Below are positions 4,650 through 12,415 of a stretch of DNA of 20,677 bases, in pieces. The position numbers and the translations under genes were made by a program. The notes under the pieces were generated by a model. That model did not search any database and was not told where the DNA came from. It worked only from the letters and a program-made list of their open reading frames with translations. The stretch is from a virus: positions 33,189 through 53,865 of the IMG/VR virus record IMGVR_UViG_3300030060_003948; one strand, written 5' to 3'. Numbering within the stretch: position 1 is the first letter of the stretch; every line of letters begins with the position of its first letter.

Positions 4650-6011
4650 ATGAACGAAACTGAACAACTATGGTGCGATTTATTAGAAGAATGGCACAGT
4701 AATACTAGTGGTGCAAATGAGCCAGAAATGAGTTTAGAGAATCAAGCCAAATATCTTTCTAAAAAATACCCAATTAAAGTAACTACTGTAAAAAAAGCTC
4801 GTTATGATAGTAGTAACGAAGAGTCAATATCAGTAGATGAAGACAGAGCATTGGTATGTTTAAAGAAAGTTATAGTCAAATATAGACCACACCTCCATAT
4901 GGGAGAGTATTGGCTTGATGTGGATTTTAGCAATGGTGTTCAAAACTACTCTTTCTATAATTTACAAGAGTTAGAATCAGAAACAATGGCACTGTATGCC
5001 CAACATCCTCATATAAACAATGGTAAACCATGCTTAGGAACTTATCAAGCTGACCTAGGCACAGCATTTGTTGCAGCTAATTATATACAATTTATGTCGT
5101 TAATAAGAGCATTCTTAGGAACATACACAGGTAATGATACATATTTTAGAGGTACACATTTTAAAACAATAGAATTAAAATGTCAATTACATAGTGTAGA
5201 ACAAATTAATGATATATTTAGTGAAGAAGCAGCAAACTCAGGAATAGATGCTTATAGTGTAGCATCAGATCCAATGAGATGGAACTGGCCTAAAAATTTA
5301 ACAGCTTTTAATACTATAACAATTACAGGTCAAGAACCACAATTACTACAGGCATATTTTAGAGTTAAAGAATTTCCATTTTTACATCAAAGGTATAATG
5401 GGAATTTGTATGAATATGCTAATAGTGTGACAAATAAAATACTTGGATACATATCAATTGCACATCATATAGGTGAATTAAGCCTAGTACAGTCTTTTGA
5501 ATTTGTAAGGGTATTTTTATTAACATGTAAAGCACATTACAACGGAGAAATGGATGAAGAAACAAGTAGAAAACTAGAGAAATTAGCAAGTGATATATAT
5601 ACTGCTCAACAAACTGGTAAAGTTTCTTTAAATCCTAGATATTCTGTTTCATTAGATAATGAAAATAGAGACGAGATTACTAATCTTAACACATTAACAA
5701 GAAATCATATGCGTGAAGATCCTAATCAGTTTCTAAAAGAATTAAAATGGGCAGGTGATAAATTAACAAACTTTGTTGTATTGCTAAGAAAACAAGCGCC
5801 ACACAAAGCAGCTCAAAACTACTTAATAACTCTTAAAAATTCAGTAGATGTAGATACTATTGAACTAAGATATAAAAAAGTAAGAAAGTTTGCATGTAGG
5901 TTGGCATTACAACAAGTGGAAAGAGACAAAAGGAGGTTCATAAATGAACTTAATAAATCAGAAGTTAATAATTCCTTCGACGATTTGGGACAAGGTACTT
6001 TATTTTCTTAA
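4650..6011 (+). CDS. E2-like ubiquitin-conjugating protein with helical extension
   Basis: A 453-aa protein starting at ATG after AAGGAGG. Residues about 75-165 look like a prokaryotic E2/UBC domain: strands around MGEYWLDVDF and VQNYSFYN, then H119-P-H-I-N-N-G-K-P-C128-L-G, equivalent to the E2 HPN...G..CL active site, with C128 as the predicted thioester cysteine. Residues about 170-453 are a long, mostly helical extension of unknown function. The protein ends in QGTLFS, which fits the QxxLF sliding-clamp-binding pattern. It overlaps the JAB gene by 68 bases. A role in transferring the upstream modifier is inferred from the family and context. Confidence 0.72.
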   Translation: MNETEQLWCDLLEEWHSNTSGANEPEMSLENQAKYLSKKYPIKVTTVKKARYDSSNEESISVDEDRALVCLKKVIVKYRPHLHMGEYWLDVDFSNGVQNYSFYNLQELESETMALYAQHPHINNGKPCLGTYQADLGTAFVAANYIQFMSLIRAFLGTYTGNDTYFRGTHFKTIELKCQLHSVEQINDIFSEEAANSGIDAYSVASDPMRWNWPKNLTAFNTITITGQEPQLLQAYFRVKEFPFLHQRYNGNLYEYANSVTNKILGYISIAHHIGELSLVQSFEFVRVFLLTCKAHYNGEMDEETSRKLEKLASDIYTAQQTGKVSLNPRYSVSLDNENRDEITNLNTLTRNHMREDPNQFLKELKWAGDKLTNFVVLLRKQAPHKAAQNYLITLKNSVDVDTIELRYKKVRKFACRLALQQVERDKRRFINELNKSEVNNSFDDLGQGTLFS

Positions 6012-6792
6012 AAAGTTTCCAAGTTTAGAATGGTCAGGACCAGCATGGTACTCACATGAGAAAGATGAAAATGGTTTTCCAACTGAAGTAAAGTTAGAAT
6101 ACTTTCATCCATTACATTTAGGTACAGCAAGTGAAACAGATTGGGACGGCAAAGAACTAATTAAAATATATAAGCCTTTACGAAAAGAATTTCCTGAAAT
6201 AGGTAAATCTTGGGTTCAAGGCAATATACACTCACATCATAGCATGGGAGCATTCTTTAGTGGCACAGATATACAGCAATGTGAAGACGGCGCTAATGAA
6301 AATTTTTATTATTCATTAGTAGTGTCAACTAAGCCTGGAAAAGAAGTGCATTTTGGTGTGTCATACCCCGATCAGTTTGGGAATATACATGTGCTTGAAT
6401 TTGAAGATATAGAAATAGAATCTATAGAAAATACAGATGACGAATGGGTAAAACAAGCAAAGTATATTAATAAAAACAGAACAAAAGTTACCCCTCAACT
6501 ATACACGAGAAAACATAATTCTTACTATAAAGAACAGGGGACTTTATTTGGTGTAACAAATGCGGAACAAAACCCCCAAGACACCAAACAAGACAGGTAC
6601 GAAGAATGGATGGATGTAATGTCATTCAACAATTCATTTACTGGTGAAGTAGAGGAGTTAGGATTTGCACAATGGGATGCATACGACACACTTATGCTTG
6701 ACTATGAAAAAGGTAGGATAAAGAAAAACAAGTTAAAAAAAGAACTTAAAAAAATAGGAGTAGATGAGCATGGACACCCGATACCTTCGTAA
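5944..6792 (+). CDS. JAMM/JAB-domain metallopeptidase
   Basis: A 282-aa protein starting at ATG 5944 with AGGAGG inside the E2-like gene. It has an intact JAMM zinc signature: H96-S-H98-x7-S106-x2-D109, with E29 (SLEWSGPAWY) as the probable catalytic glutamate. Such enzymes cleave ubiquitin-like proteins from targets or trim their C-termini; here trimming the modifier's terminal Arg would be the simplest use. The region after about residue 165 is an extra tail containing EQGTLFG (about 197-203), a second QxxLF clamp-like motif matching the end of the E2-like protein. It overlaps the E1-like gene by 23 bases. Confidence 0.82.
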   Translation: MNLINQKLIIPSTIWDKVLYFLKKFPSLEWSGPAWYSHEKDENGFPTEVKLEYFHPLHLGTASETDWDGKELIKIYKPLRKEFPEIGKSWVQGNIHSHHSMGAFFSGTDIQQCEDGANENFYYSLVVSTKPGKEVHFGVSYPDQFGNIHVLEFEDIEIESIENTDDEWVKQAKYINKNRTKVTPQLYTRKHNSYYKEQGTLFGVTNAEQNPQDTKQDRYEEWMDVMSFNNSFTGEVEELGFAQWDAYDTLMLDYEKGRIKKNKLKKELKKIGVDEHGHPIPS

Positions 6793-7450
6793 CCAAGACA
6801 TTATCGATCAATCAAGATTAGATAAGATAACAGTAATAGGAGCTGGTGGTATAGGTTCTGCATTACTACAAAACGCTGCAATAATGGGATTTAAAGAAAT
6901 AACCGTCTGGGACCCTGATATGTTAGAGGAACATAATTTGTCCACAACATCATGGCCAGAATGCTACTTAAATCAACCAAAAGTACATGCAGCAAATAAG
7001 ACATGTAAAAATCTTAATAAAAAGGTTAAAATAAATCTTAGAGAAGTTTTCTGGGAAACTGGAATGCCATTAGAAAACAAAGTATTCTTAACGCCTGATA
7101 ATATGGAATGTAGGCTTGCAGTATACAATCAATGGAAAGAAAACCCAGACAGAGAGTTCTTACTTGACATGAGAATGGGTGCATTGGGTTTTGAAATAAT
7201 AACTGTGACCAGAGAGTCCGATTATTTCATGGAATCCTATGCCCCAAGTTCCGCAATACCCGACGACCCCTGTACAGCAAAACACACAATATTTTGTGGT
7301 AGTTTAGCAGCATCATATGGCCTAGCACAAGCATTTAATGTCTTGCAAAATAGGATTTATTATGCGTACATTTGGGGGTCGTTAGGTCCTGTTAGTTTAC
7401 GTAGAGAGCATCTCGTTAAACCACAGATAATTAATAAACTTGCTGTATAA
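6770..7450 (+). CDS. ThiF/E1-like adenylating enzyme
   Basis: A 226-aa protein with the Rossmann-type E1 fold: an N-terminal RY-x-R helix, ITVIGAGGIGS (GAGGIGS about 24-30), WDPD (D48, D50), HNL (N56), a lysine in QPKVHAA (K71), and PDN....R (D110, N111, R115). C168 in DDPCTAKH is a candidate catalytic cysteine. The usual N-L-x-R after the ATP loop reads N-L-S-T-T, so that arginine is missing. ATG 6770 is chosen because AGGAG (6756-6760) is nine bases away; ATG 6764 leaves only three. It would activate the modifier's C-terminal glycine and pass it to the E2-like protein. Confidence 0.78.
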   Translation: MDTRYLRNQDIIDQSRLDKITVIGAGGIGSALLQNAAIMGFKEITVWDPDMLEEHNLSTTSWPECYLNQPKVHAANKTCKNLNKKVKINLREVFWETGMPLENKVFLTPDNMECRLAVYNQWKENPDREFLLDMRMGALGFEIITVTRESDYFMESYAPSSAIPDDPCTAKHTIFCGSLAASYGLAQAFNVLQNRIYYAYIWGSLGPVSLRREHLVKPQIINKLAV

Positions 7451-7514
7451 CGCAGCAGTAATCAGAGATATATATCCCTAAATTTACGTCTAGTAGTTAG
7501 GGATATTTGTCTCT
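7441..7514 (+). promoter_or_regulatory. Hairpin pair after the E1-like gene (element G)
   Basis: TGCTG (7441-7445) pairs with CAGCA (7453-7457) across the E1 stop codon. A longer hairpin follows: AGAGA (7464-7468)/TCTCT (7510-7514) and ATATCCCTAA (7472-7481)/TTAGGGATAT (7497-7506), 15 bp in total with a 3x3 internal loop. The bases after it (TTAAAATA) are not a proper U-tract, so it is either a weak terminator or an mRNA-stability or processing element between the ubiquitin-like and recombination modules. Confidence 0.5.
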
Positions 7515-7529
7515 TAAAATAGGAGTCGT

Positions 7530-8393
7530 ATGTTAAAAGTAAATAAAATAAGTACCGATTGGTCCGATGATTTGCCAGGTGGAATAACTTGGTTTTTTAT
7601 TGGTCAGCCTAAAACAGGTAAAACTACTCAAGCATCAAAATGGTCACCAAAAGGCAGTGAAGGTTGTCTAGTTATAGACACAGATTTAGGTGCAGATTTT
7701 GTAGATGCTGCAAATGTAGTTACTTGTTGTGGTTTGAATCCTCCAACAAGAGTACAAGAAAAAGATGGTGTAAAAGTTACTAAAAATGGTCAATCAGTTA
7801 TAGAGATAGTTCCAACAAATGAACGTGGATTTTACTATAGAGGTGGACCAGAAAAAGGTAATCCTATGCATGTTTATTCATTAGCAGAAATATTAGCTGA
7901 TTTAATGAAAAACTGGCATGAATATTCTTATGATACTATAGTTATAGATACTATAGATCAGGTTAATTCATGGATTGAAGATGTCGTTAAAATTGATTTA
8001 GGCATTCAAAATATGGGTGACGGGAATTGGGGTGCAGATTGGGCTGCAGCTAAGAGAAAAAATGCAGATATTGTAAAAAAACTGCAAGATTTCTTAAAAA
8101 AGAAAGGTGGAAACTTAATACTAATATCACATGCTAAGCAAACAGCTATGACTGATGATAAAGCACAATTAGCTCCATCTTTACCTAGTGGTTTAGGTAG
8201 AACATTATGTGCTAAAGCAGATGTAATCGGATATGCTACTGTTAATAAGTCAACCCAAGAATATGAAGTATCATTTGAAGGTTATGACGAGAGAATGGTC
8301 GGTTCAAGACTAGCACCATTAGCAAATAAAGCTTTACCATTCGATTACGAAACAATAATAAATGAAATAAAATCCTATAAGGAGGAAAAATAA
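7530..8393 (+). CDS. Sak4-like RecA-fold recombination ATPase
   Basis: A 287-aa RecA/AAA-type ATPase with Walker A GQPKTGKTT (25-33), a Walker B IVID (137-140) in YDTIVIDTID, and a KKKGGNLILISH strand typical of the sensor region. Size and arrangement fit phage Sak4-type single-strand annealing recombinases. It begins at ATG after AGGAG and is followed with no gap by the 196-aa gene, whose ribosome site lies in its 3' end. That pairing of Sak4 with an ssDNA-binding protein is common in phage recombination modules. Role in homologous recombination or replication repair is by family. Confidence 0.78.
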   Translation: MLKVNKISTDWSDDLPGGITWFFIGQPKTGKTTQASKWSPKGSEGCLVIDTDLGADFVDAANVVTCCGLNPPTRVQEKDGVKVTKNGQSVIEIVPTNERGFYYRGGPEKGNPMHVYSLAEILADLMKNWHEYSYDTIVIDTIDQVNSWIEDVVKIDLGIQNMGDGNWGADWAAAKRKNADIVKKLQDFLKKKGGNLILISHAKQTAMTDDKAQLAPSLPSGLGRTLCAKADVIGYATVNKSTQEYEVSFEGYDERMVGSRLAPLANKALPFDYETIINEIKSYKEEK

Positions 8394-8984
8394 ATGGCAA
8401 TAATGCGTTCAGAAGTAAAAAAGAGTGGTGGTGATTGGCTAGGTATTAAAACTGGTACAATTGCAAAAATAACAGATGAAGCAGCTAAGTATGACTGGGC
8501 TGATGTTTATTTAGTTATTGAGTTTAATGTAGAAGGTTCTGATTATCCAAGAATCATGAAAATAGCTGGTTCTTATGATAAAGAGTCTAACGGTCAAATC
8601 AAAGATTGTTCATTACTTAAAAAAGTAACACATTTCTTTGATGCTATTGGTGAAATGGGTGGACCAAATCATCTAGGCCAATGGGTTAATGAAAAAGAAG
8701 AACCTGTTGCAGATATTGTTACTCATTTAAATCAATATATGGGCACTAGTCTAACTATATTTGTATTTAAAGAACTTGCAAAAAATGGACAAGCATATAC
8801 TAGAGTACATAATAAAGTATTAGCTAAAACTGCCAACTCAGAAAATGAATTAGAAGGTTATATTAATTTTCTAAGATCTAAAGGGTTCTTAAATGAGGCT
8901 CCTAAAGATATGTCTACACCAGCACAATCAGTGCAAATGAATGGCGCAACGAATGTTGACGGTATAGATATTGCAAATCTATAA
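8394..8984 (+). CDS. Probable ssDNA-binding protein of the recombination module
   Basis: A 196-aa protein starting immediately after the Sak4-like stop codon, with GGAGGAAAAATAA before ATG. Residues 12-150 show alternating strands (WADVYLVIEFNVEG, RIMKIAGSYD, TSLTIFVFKEL, RVHNKVL) compatible with an OB-like fold, followed by a low-complexity tail ending DGIDIANL. The sequence is not a close bacterial SSB and I assign it from its place next to the Sak4 homologue. It could instead be another replication accessory protein. Confidence 0.5.
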   Translation: MAIMRSEVKKSGGDWLGIKTGTIAKITDEAAKYDWADVYLVIEFNVEGSDYPRIMKIAGSYDKESNGQIKDCSLLKKVTHFFDAIGEMGGPNHLGQWVNEKEEPVADIVTHLNQYMGTSLTIFVFKELAKNGQAYTRVHNKVLAKTANSENELEGYINFLRSKGFLNEAPKDMSTPAQSVQMNGATNVDGIDIANL

Positions 8985-10749
8985 TTATATAGAGATAGCT
9001 AAGGACGCTCCAAAGAATAGGGGCGTCCTAATACCTAAAGAGGAACTTCCAAAACATATGAATGGGGTTCCTCTATATAGGTCTTTGTATATGTATGGTA
9101 AAGATGCTTATGACTATGCAGATGCACATAATAATAGTTTGAGAAATTATTATGGTGTTAGAGCAATTGACAATATTTTAATAGATATTGACAAAGAACA
9201 AAATACAGATGATTTTACATTAAAAAAATGTCAGTCAATAGTATTTAGTTTAACAGATGAATTTGACCTGCAGCAACATAATTTTAGGGTATATTTCTCT
9301 GGCTCTGGTTACCATATAATGATTCCTAATTCTGTTTTTAATTTTGTACCATCAGAAGAATTGCAATTTCAGGTAAAAGACACTATGATGAAGTTATTTC
9401 CTGATATTGATTCAATGATATACATGAGAACAGGATTGTATAGAGTTGCACATACTATAAACAAAAAAAGTGGTTTATATAAAATTCCCCTTACTTACCA
9501 AGAAATAATGAATAATACATGGCAGCAGATACACGATTTAGCAAAGTATCCTAGATTAGAGTTTCCATATACAGAATTACATGGAGACGGCGAACTAGAA
9601 GACTATATCGTAACTGAACAAGCTATGAAAAGAACTTTGGGTAAAGTAATGGAACCTAGGAAAGTAGCAACTTGCATACAAGCTATGTATAATCAAGGAC
9701 CACAACAAGGTTCTAGACACAAAACAATGCTTAGAATGATTTCACACTATAGAAGACACGGTATTCCATCGGAAGCAGCAAAAGAAATAATGTTAAAATG
9801 GAATGACGGTCAACTACATGAGCATGAAATTATAAAGCAAGTAGAATATGCATATAATAAAGGTTATCAATATGGCTGTAAAGACGAATTAATGTCTAGT
9901 CTATGTAACCCTAAATGTATATACTACAAAAGAAAAGACTATTTTGTAGATGTGATGACATCAGATAGCATGCAAACACAACTGGAAGATCGGTTAACAA
10001 CTGATTTTACAGGTAGAGCTTATAATTTTTCTAAATCATTAGGTTTAGAGCAAGATTGTATGTTTTACCCTGGTGACCTTATAACTATATTTGGCCCAAC
10101 TGGTAGTAGCAAAACTACTTTGGCTCATAATATTGCATTAGGTTACAACCATTATGAAGACAGAATCGATTTAGATGCACAAATACCTACGCTATATCTA
10201 TCTTTAGAGCTTGCTGGTTGGTATATGCATAGAAGAAGTCTTCAGATTGCATCAAATAAACCAAAAGATGTCGTTACTGCAGAATATAGAAGCATCTATC
10301 CTACTGTAAAAGACAAAGTTCAGCATATAAGTGTGCAAACTGTGTCACCTACACTTGAACAGATACAAAGTAAGATAACTGAATTGCAACCTGCTATGGT
10401 AATCGTAGATTATATTGATTTAGTCGAAACTCCGCCACATATAAAAGGCGAGTACGAACAAATTAAACATATATCTCATGGATTGTCTAATATGGCTGTT
10501 AATTTAGATATAATAATCGTACAAGTGTCTCAGGTAAGCCGAGAATACAGTAGAAACGAAGTATTAGACCTTTATGCAGGTAAAGGTTCAGGTGCTATAG
10601 AAAATGCCTCTAGAAAGGTAATTGGCTTAAATGGTCAAGCAAATTCACCAAATAAGTCAGTTAAATTGTTTAAAAATACAGATGGAGAGTTGTTTGAAAC
10701 AGAAGTAGAATGGACGCCATCTTTCAGATTACGGAGGACAAATGTCTAA
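8971..10749 (+). CDS. Primase-helicase fusion
   Basis: A 592-aa replication protein. The N-terminal archaeo-eukaryotic-type primase has ILIDIDKE (D72, D74), SGSGYHI (about 110-116) and D147 before IYMRTGLYRVAH. Residues 247-280 look like a PriCT-type linker; cysteines 303, 312 and 316 could bind metal. The C-terminal DnaB/RecA-like helicase has Walker A GPTGSSKTT (375-383), VIVDYIDL (D480) and QVSQVSRE. TTG at 8971 gives a 14-base overlap but lacks a good ribosome site; ATG 9058 is possible but would remove conserved-looking residues. It would unwind and prime DNA at the phage fork. Confidence 0.85.
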   Translation: MQIYNYIEIAKDAPKNRGVLIPKEELPKHMNGVPLYRSLYMYGKDAYDYADAHNNSLRNYYGVRAIDNILIDIDKEQNTDDFTLKKCQSIVFSLTDEFDLQQHNFRVYFSGSGYHIMIPNSVFNFVPSEELQFQVKDTMMKLFPDIDSMIYMRTGLYRVAHTINKKSGLYKIPLTYQEIMNNTWQQIHDLAKYPRLEFPYTELHGDGELEDYIVTEQAMKRTLGKVMEPRKVATCIQAMYNQGPQQGSRHKTMLRMISHYRRHGIPSEAAKEIMLKWNDGQLHEHEIIKQVEYAYNKGYQYGCKDELMSSLCNPKCIYYKRKDYFVDVMTSDSMQTQLEDRLTTDFTGRAYNFSKSLGLEQDCMFYPGDLITIFGPTGSSKTTLAHNIALGYNHYEDRIDLDAQIPTLYLSLELAGWYMHRRSLQIASNKPKDVVTAEYRSIYPTVKDKVQHISVQTVSPTLEQIQSKITELQPAMVIVDYIDLVETPPHIKGEYEQIKHISHGLSNMAVNLDIIIVQVSQVSREYSRNEVLDLYAGKGSGAIENASRKVIGLNGQANSPNKSVKLFKNTDGELFETEVEWTPSFRLRRTNV

Positions 10750-11296
10750 TAAACCAACAACAAGAGATCTAATAGGTGCTCTTATTGATTTACAAATCGA
10801 TAGGGAAAATCAAGAACTTTTAGAGCCAGATAATACAGAGGCACTAACAACGATTGATAATTCTATTAGTCAACTTAAAAAAGAAATCTCTAATAAAGCG
10901 TCTTCTATAGATTACTTTATGGTAGAGATGAACAAAAACACAAACCTTATTGATGCTGAAATAAAAACACATATGGATGAGGTTAAAAGATTGCGTAATA
11001 GAAAAAATGCAATTAAACGAACCGAAGACTACTTAAATAAAGAGCTTCTTCCTATGATAATCAATACTGCTGGAAACGATGGAGTGTTTAAAACAGATAC
11101 CACTAAGTATAAAATGTATCAAACCTGGGGACCAGTAGAAGTTACAGATGAAGAATCAGTTCCAGATAACTACAAAAGATACAAGGTAGAAATAGATAAA
11201 AAGAAAGCCAGACAGGATATTATCAAAGCTGCAGAAGACGGCATGGGAATATCAGGTTTTCAAATTAAAAAAGTAGACAGAATAAGGAGGTCTTAG
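10742..11296 (+). CDS. Siphovirus Gp157-family protein
   Basis: A 184-aa protein with GGAGG just upstream, overlapping the primase-helicase by 8 bases. The order fits the Gp157 family: a long coiled-coil helical half (about 36-100, ISNKASSIDYFMVEM...DEVKRLRNRKNAIKRTEDYLNKEL), then a beta part with FKTDTTKYKMYQTWGPVEVTD, a VPDNYKRYKVEIDKKKARQDI segment, and a C-terminal GISGFQIKKVDRIRRS. Members are frequent in phage recombination and replication clusters; the biochemical role is unsettled. The next gene starts inside its stop codon. Confidence 0.75.
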   Translation: MSNKPTTRDLIGALIDLQIDRENQELLEPDNTEALTTIDNSISQLKKEISNKASSIDYFMVEMNKNTNLIDAEIKTHMDEVKRLRNRKNAIKRTEDYLNKELLPMIINTAGNDGVFKTDTTKYKMYQTWGPVEVTDEESVPDNYKRYKVEIDKKKARQDIIKAAEDGMGISGFQIKKVDRIRRS

Positions 11297-11454
11297 TGGT
11301 TAAGGTATCATATAATAAGGGCGGAGCTTTAATAACGTTGTTTAACATTGTAGGTGTAGGCTTTGCACAAGTAAAAACTAAAAAAGAACAATCAGTTACT
11401 ATAACATTAAAATTATGGAAACTACATACATTCTTAAGTTTTGCTTGGATATAG
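11296..11454 (+). CDS. Small hypothetical protein, 52 aa, GTG start
   Basis: GTG at 11296 overlaps the previous TAG by one base (TAGTG) and uses AGGAGG at 11285-11290. It encodes 52 residues (VVKVSYNKGGALITL...) with beta-like alternation and an LFNIVGVGFA stretch. The stop TAG overlaps the AGGAGGG site of the HNH gene. The tight coupling on both sides supports it being translated. No family recognised. Confidence 0.6.
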   Translation: MVKVSYNKGGALITLFNIVGVGFAQVKTKKEQSVTITLKLWKLHTFLSFAWI

Positions 11455-11466
11455 GAGGGCCAGTAT

Positions 11467-11949
11467 GTGGCATACAAAAAGAACATAGTTAGAAGAGGTA
11501 AGGTGAAAACCTGGGAAGACAAATTCAGTAAAGTGCTCAAGAAACATCATGGGCACTTTGCTAAAAAGATATTCCATAGGTTAATGAAAAAAACCTCTAC
11601 CTTAAAAGCTTCTTTAAAGAAAAGGAGTAAAGAATATGAAGTTAAATTCGAAATCTCTTTGGATGAGATTAGAAGGATGTTTCTTAAGTATTATGGAAAG
11701 CAATGTAGGTATTGCACTGATGTACTTGTGGTATCTAATATTGTATGTGACCATATGTATCCTCTTTCTTTGGGGGGCGATTCAACTCCTAAAAATCTCA
11801 CCATAATATGTAGAAGATGTAATACTAGAAAGGGTCATTTGACAGATAAAGAATATTTATCTTTATTAAAATTCTTAAAGTCAAAGCCAGAAAATATGAG
11901 AAATTACGTTTTACGCAAATTAGCAAAAGGAGATAATTTTGAGAGTTAA
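11467..11949 (+). CDS. HNH endonuclease
   Basis: A 160-aa protein. The first 60 residues are strongly basic, fitting DNA binding. The HNH/treble-clef core follows: C80-x2-C83, D95-H96 in CDHMYPLSLGG, N110, and C115-x2-C118-N119 in ICRRCNTRKG. The two CxxC pairs bind structural zinc and D95-H96 are predicted catalytic residues. GTG at 11467 is the start (AGGAGGG at 11453-11459); the ATG two bases earlier closes after seven codons. It may be a free-standing homing nuclease or a phage DNA-processing enzyme. Confidence 0.8.
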   Translation: MAYKKNIVRRGKVKTWEDKFSKVLKKHHGHFAKKIFHRLMKKTSTLKASLKKRSKEYEVKFEISLDEIRRMFLKYYGKQCRYCTDVLVVSNIVCDHMYPLSLGGDSTPKNLTIICRRCNTRKGHLTDKEYLSLLKFLKSKPENMRNYVLRKLAKGDNFES

Positions 11950-12292
11950 CATGGTAAATACAGTGAAAGGGTTTATAATAGCAAAACCCGAATTAGCAAA
12001 CAGTGATGTAGAGTTGATTTATGCAATCTGGGCATGGCAACTCAAAAATAACAAGCCTTCTAAGGATATAAGTAAAATGACTGCTAAAGACTTGATGCAG
12101 CATTGGAGAGATGGAAATATTTCATCCGCATTCAATATATCAAGATCTAGAAGAAAATGTCAACAACATTATCCTGAAACGAGGGGGGAGTCATATGTCA
12201 AAAAGCAAAAGCATCAGGAAAGAGTTATCGAAGATGTCAAAAGAGAAACTGATAAGGCAAATCGAGTTTTATCAGAAGGACTTGGAGATTAA
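11939..12292 (+). CDS. Small protein with SISR-RRKCQ-PE-RG motif, 117 aa
   Basis: TTG at 11939 follows AAAAGGAG (11925-11932) with six-base spacing; ATG 11951 is the alternative. The central part has LIYAIWAWQ, an acidic helix, and NISRSRRKCQQHYPETRGESYVKKQKHQERV (about 66-96). The S-x-S-R-x-R-R-K-x-Q-x-x-x-P-E-x-R-G pattern recurs in phage proteins of unknown function and looks like a basic, probably nucleic-acid-binding helix pair. It overlaps the HNH gene by 11 bases and the next gene by 98 bases. Confidence 0.6.
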   Translation: MRVNMVNTVKGFIIAKPELANSDVELIYAIWAWQLKNNKPSKDISKMTAKDLMQHWRDGNISSAFNISRSRRKCQQHYPETRGESYVKKQKHQERVIEDVKRETDKANRVLSEGLGD

Positions 12293-12410
12293 ATCAGCAA
12301 GGGCTTTAAAGTATTATACGGCTTTTAACTATTTAATGGACCATTTTAACGATTTACCTGATGACATAAAAAAAGAAGTAGACAATAGGCTTAAAAACTT
12401 AAGTCTTTAA
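12195..12410 (+). CDS. Small coiled-coil protein, 71 aa, overlapping gene
   Basis: ATG at 12195 follows GGGGGGAG (12183-12190). The product (MSKSKSIRKELSKMSKEKL...) is nearly all helix, with a charged N-terminal half and LMDHFNDLPDDIKKEVDNRL near the end. The frame could be opened from an ATG at 12111, but the ribosome site decides for 12195. Its first 98 bases overlap the C-terminal part of the preceding gene in another frame. Function unknown. Confidence 0.65.
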   Translation: MSKSKSIRKELSKMSKEKLIRQIEFYQKDLEIKSARALKYYTAFNYLMDHFNDLPDDIKKEVDNRLKNLSL

Positions 12411-12415
12411 AAATA

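Noticed and set aside
12354-12372. CTGATGA of a hammerhead core
   Set aside because: Lies inside the 71-aa coding gene and has no matching GAAA and stems.
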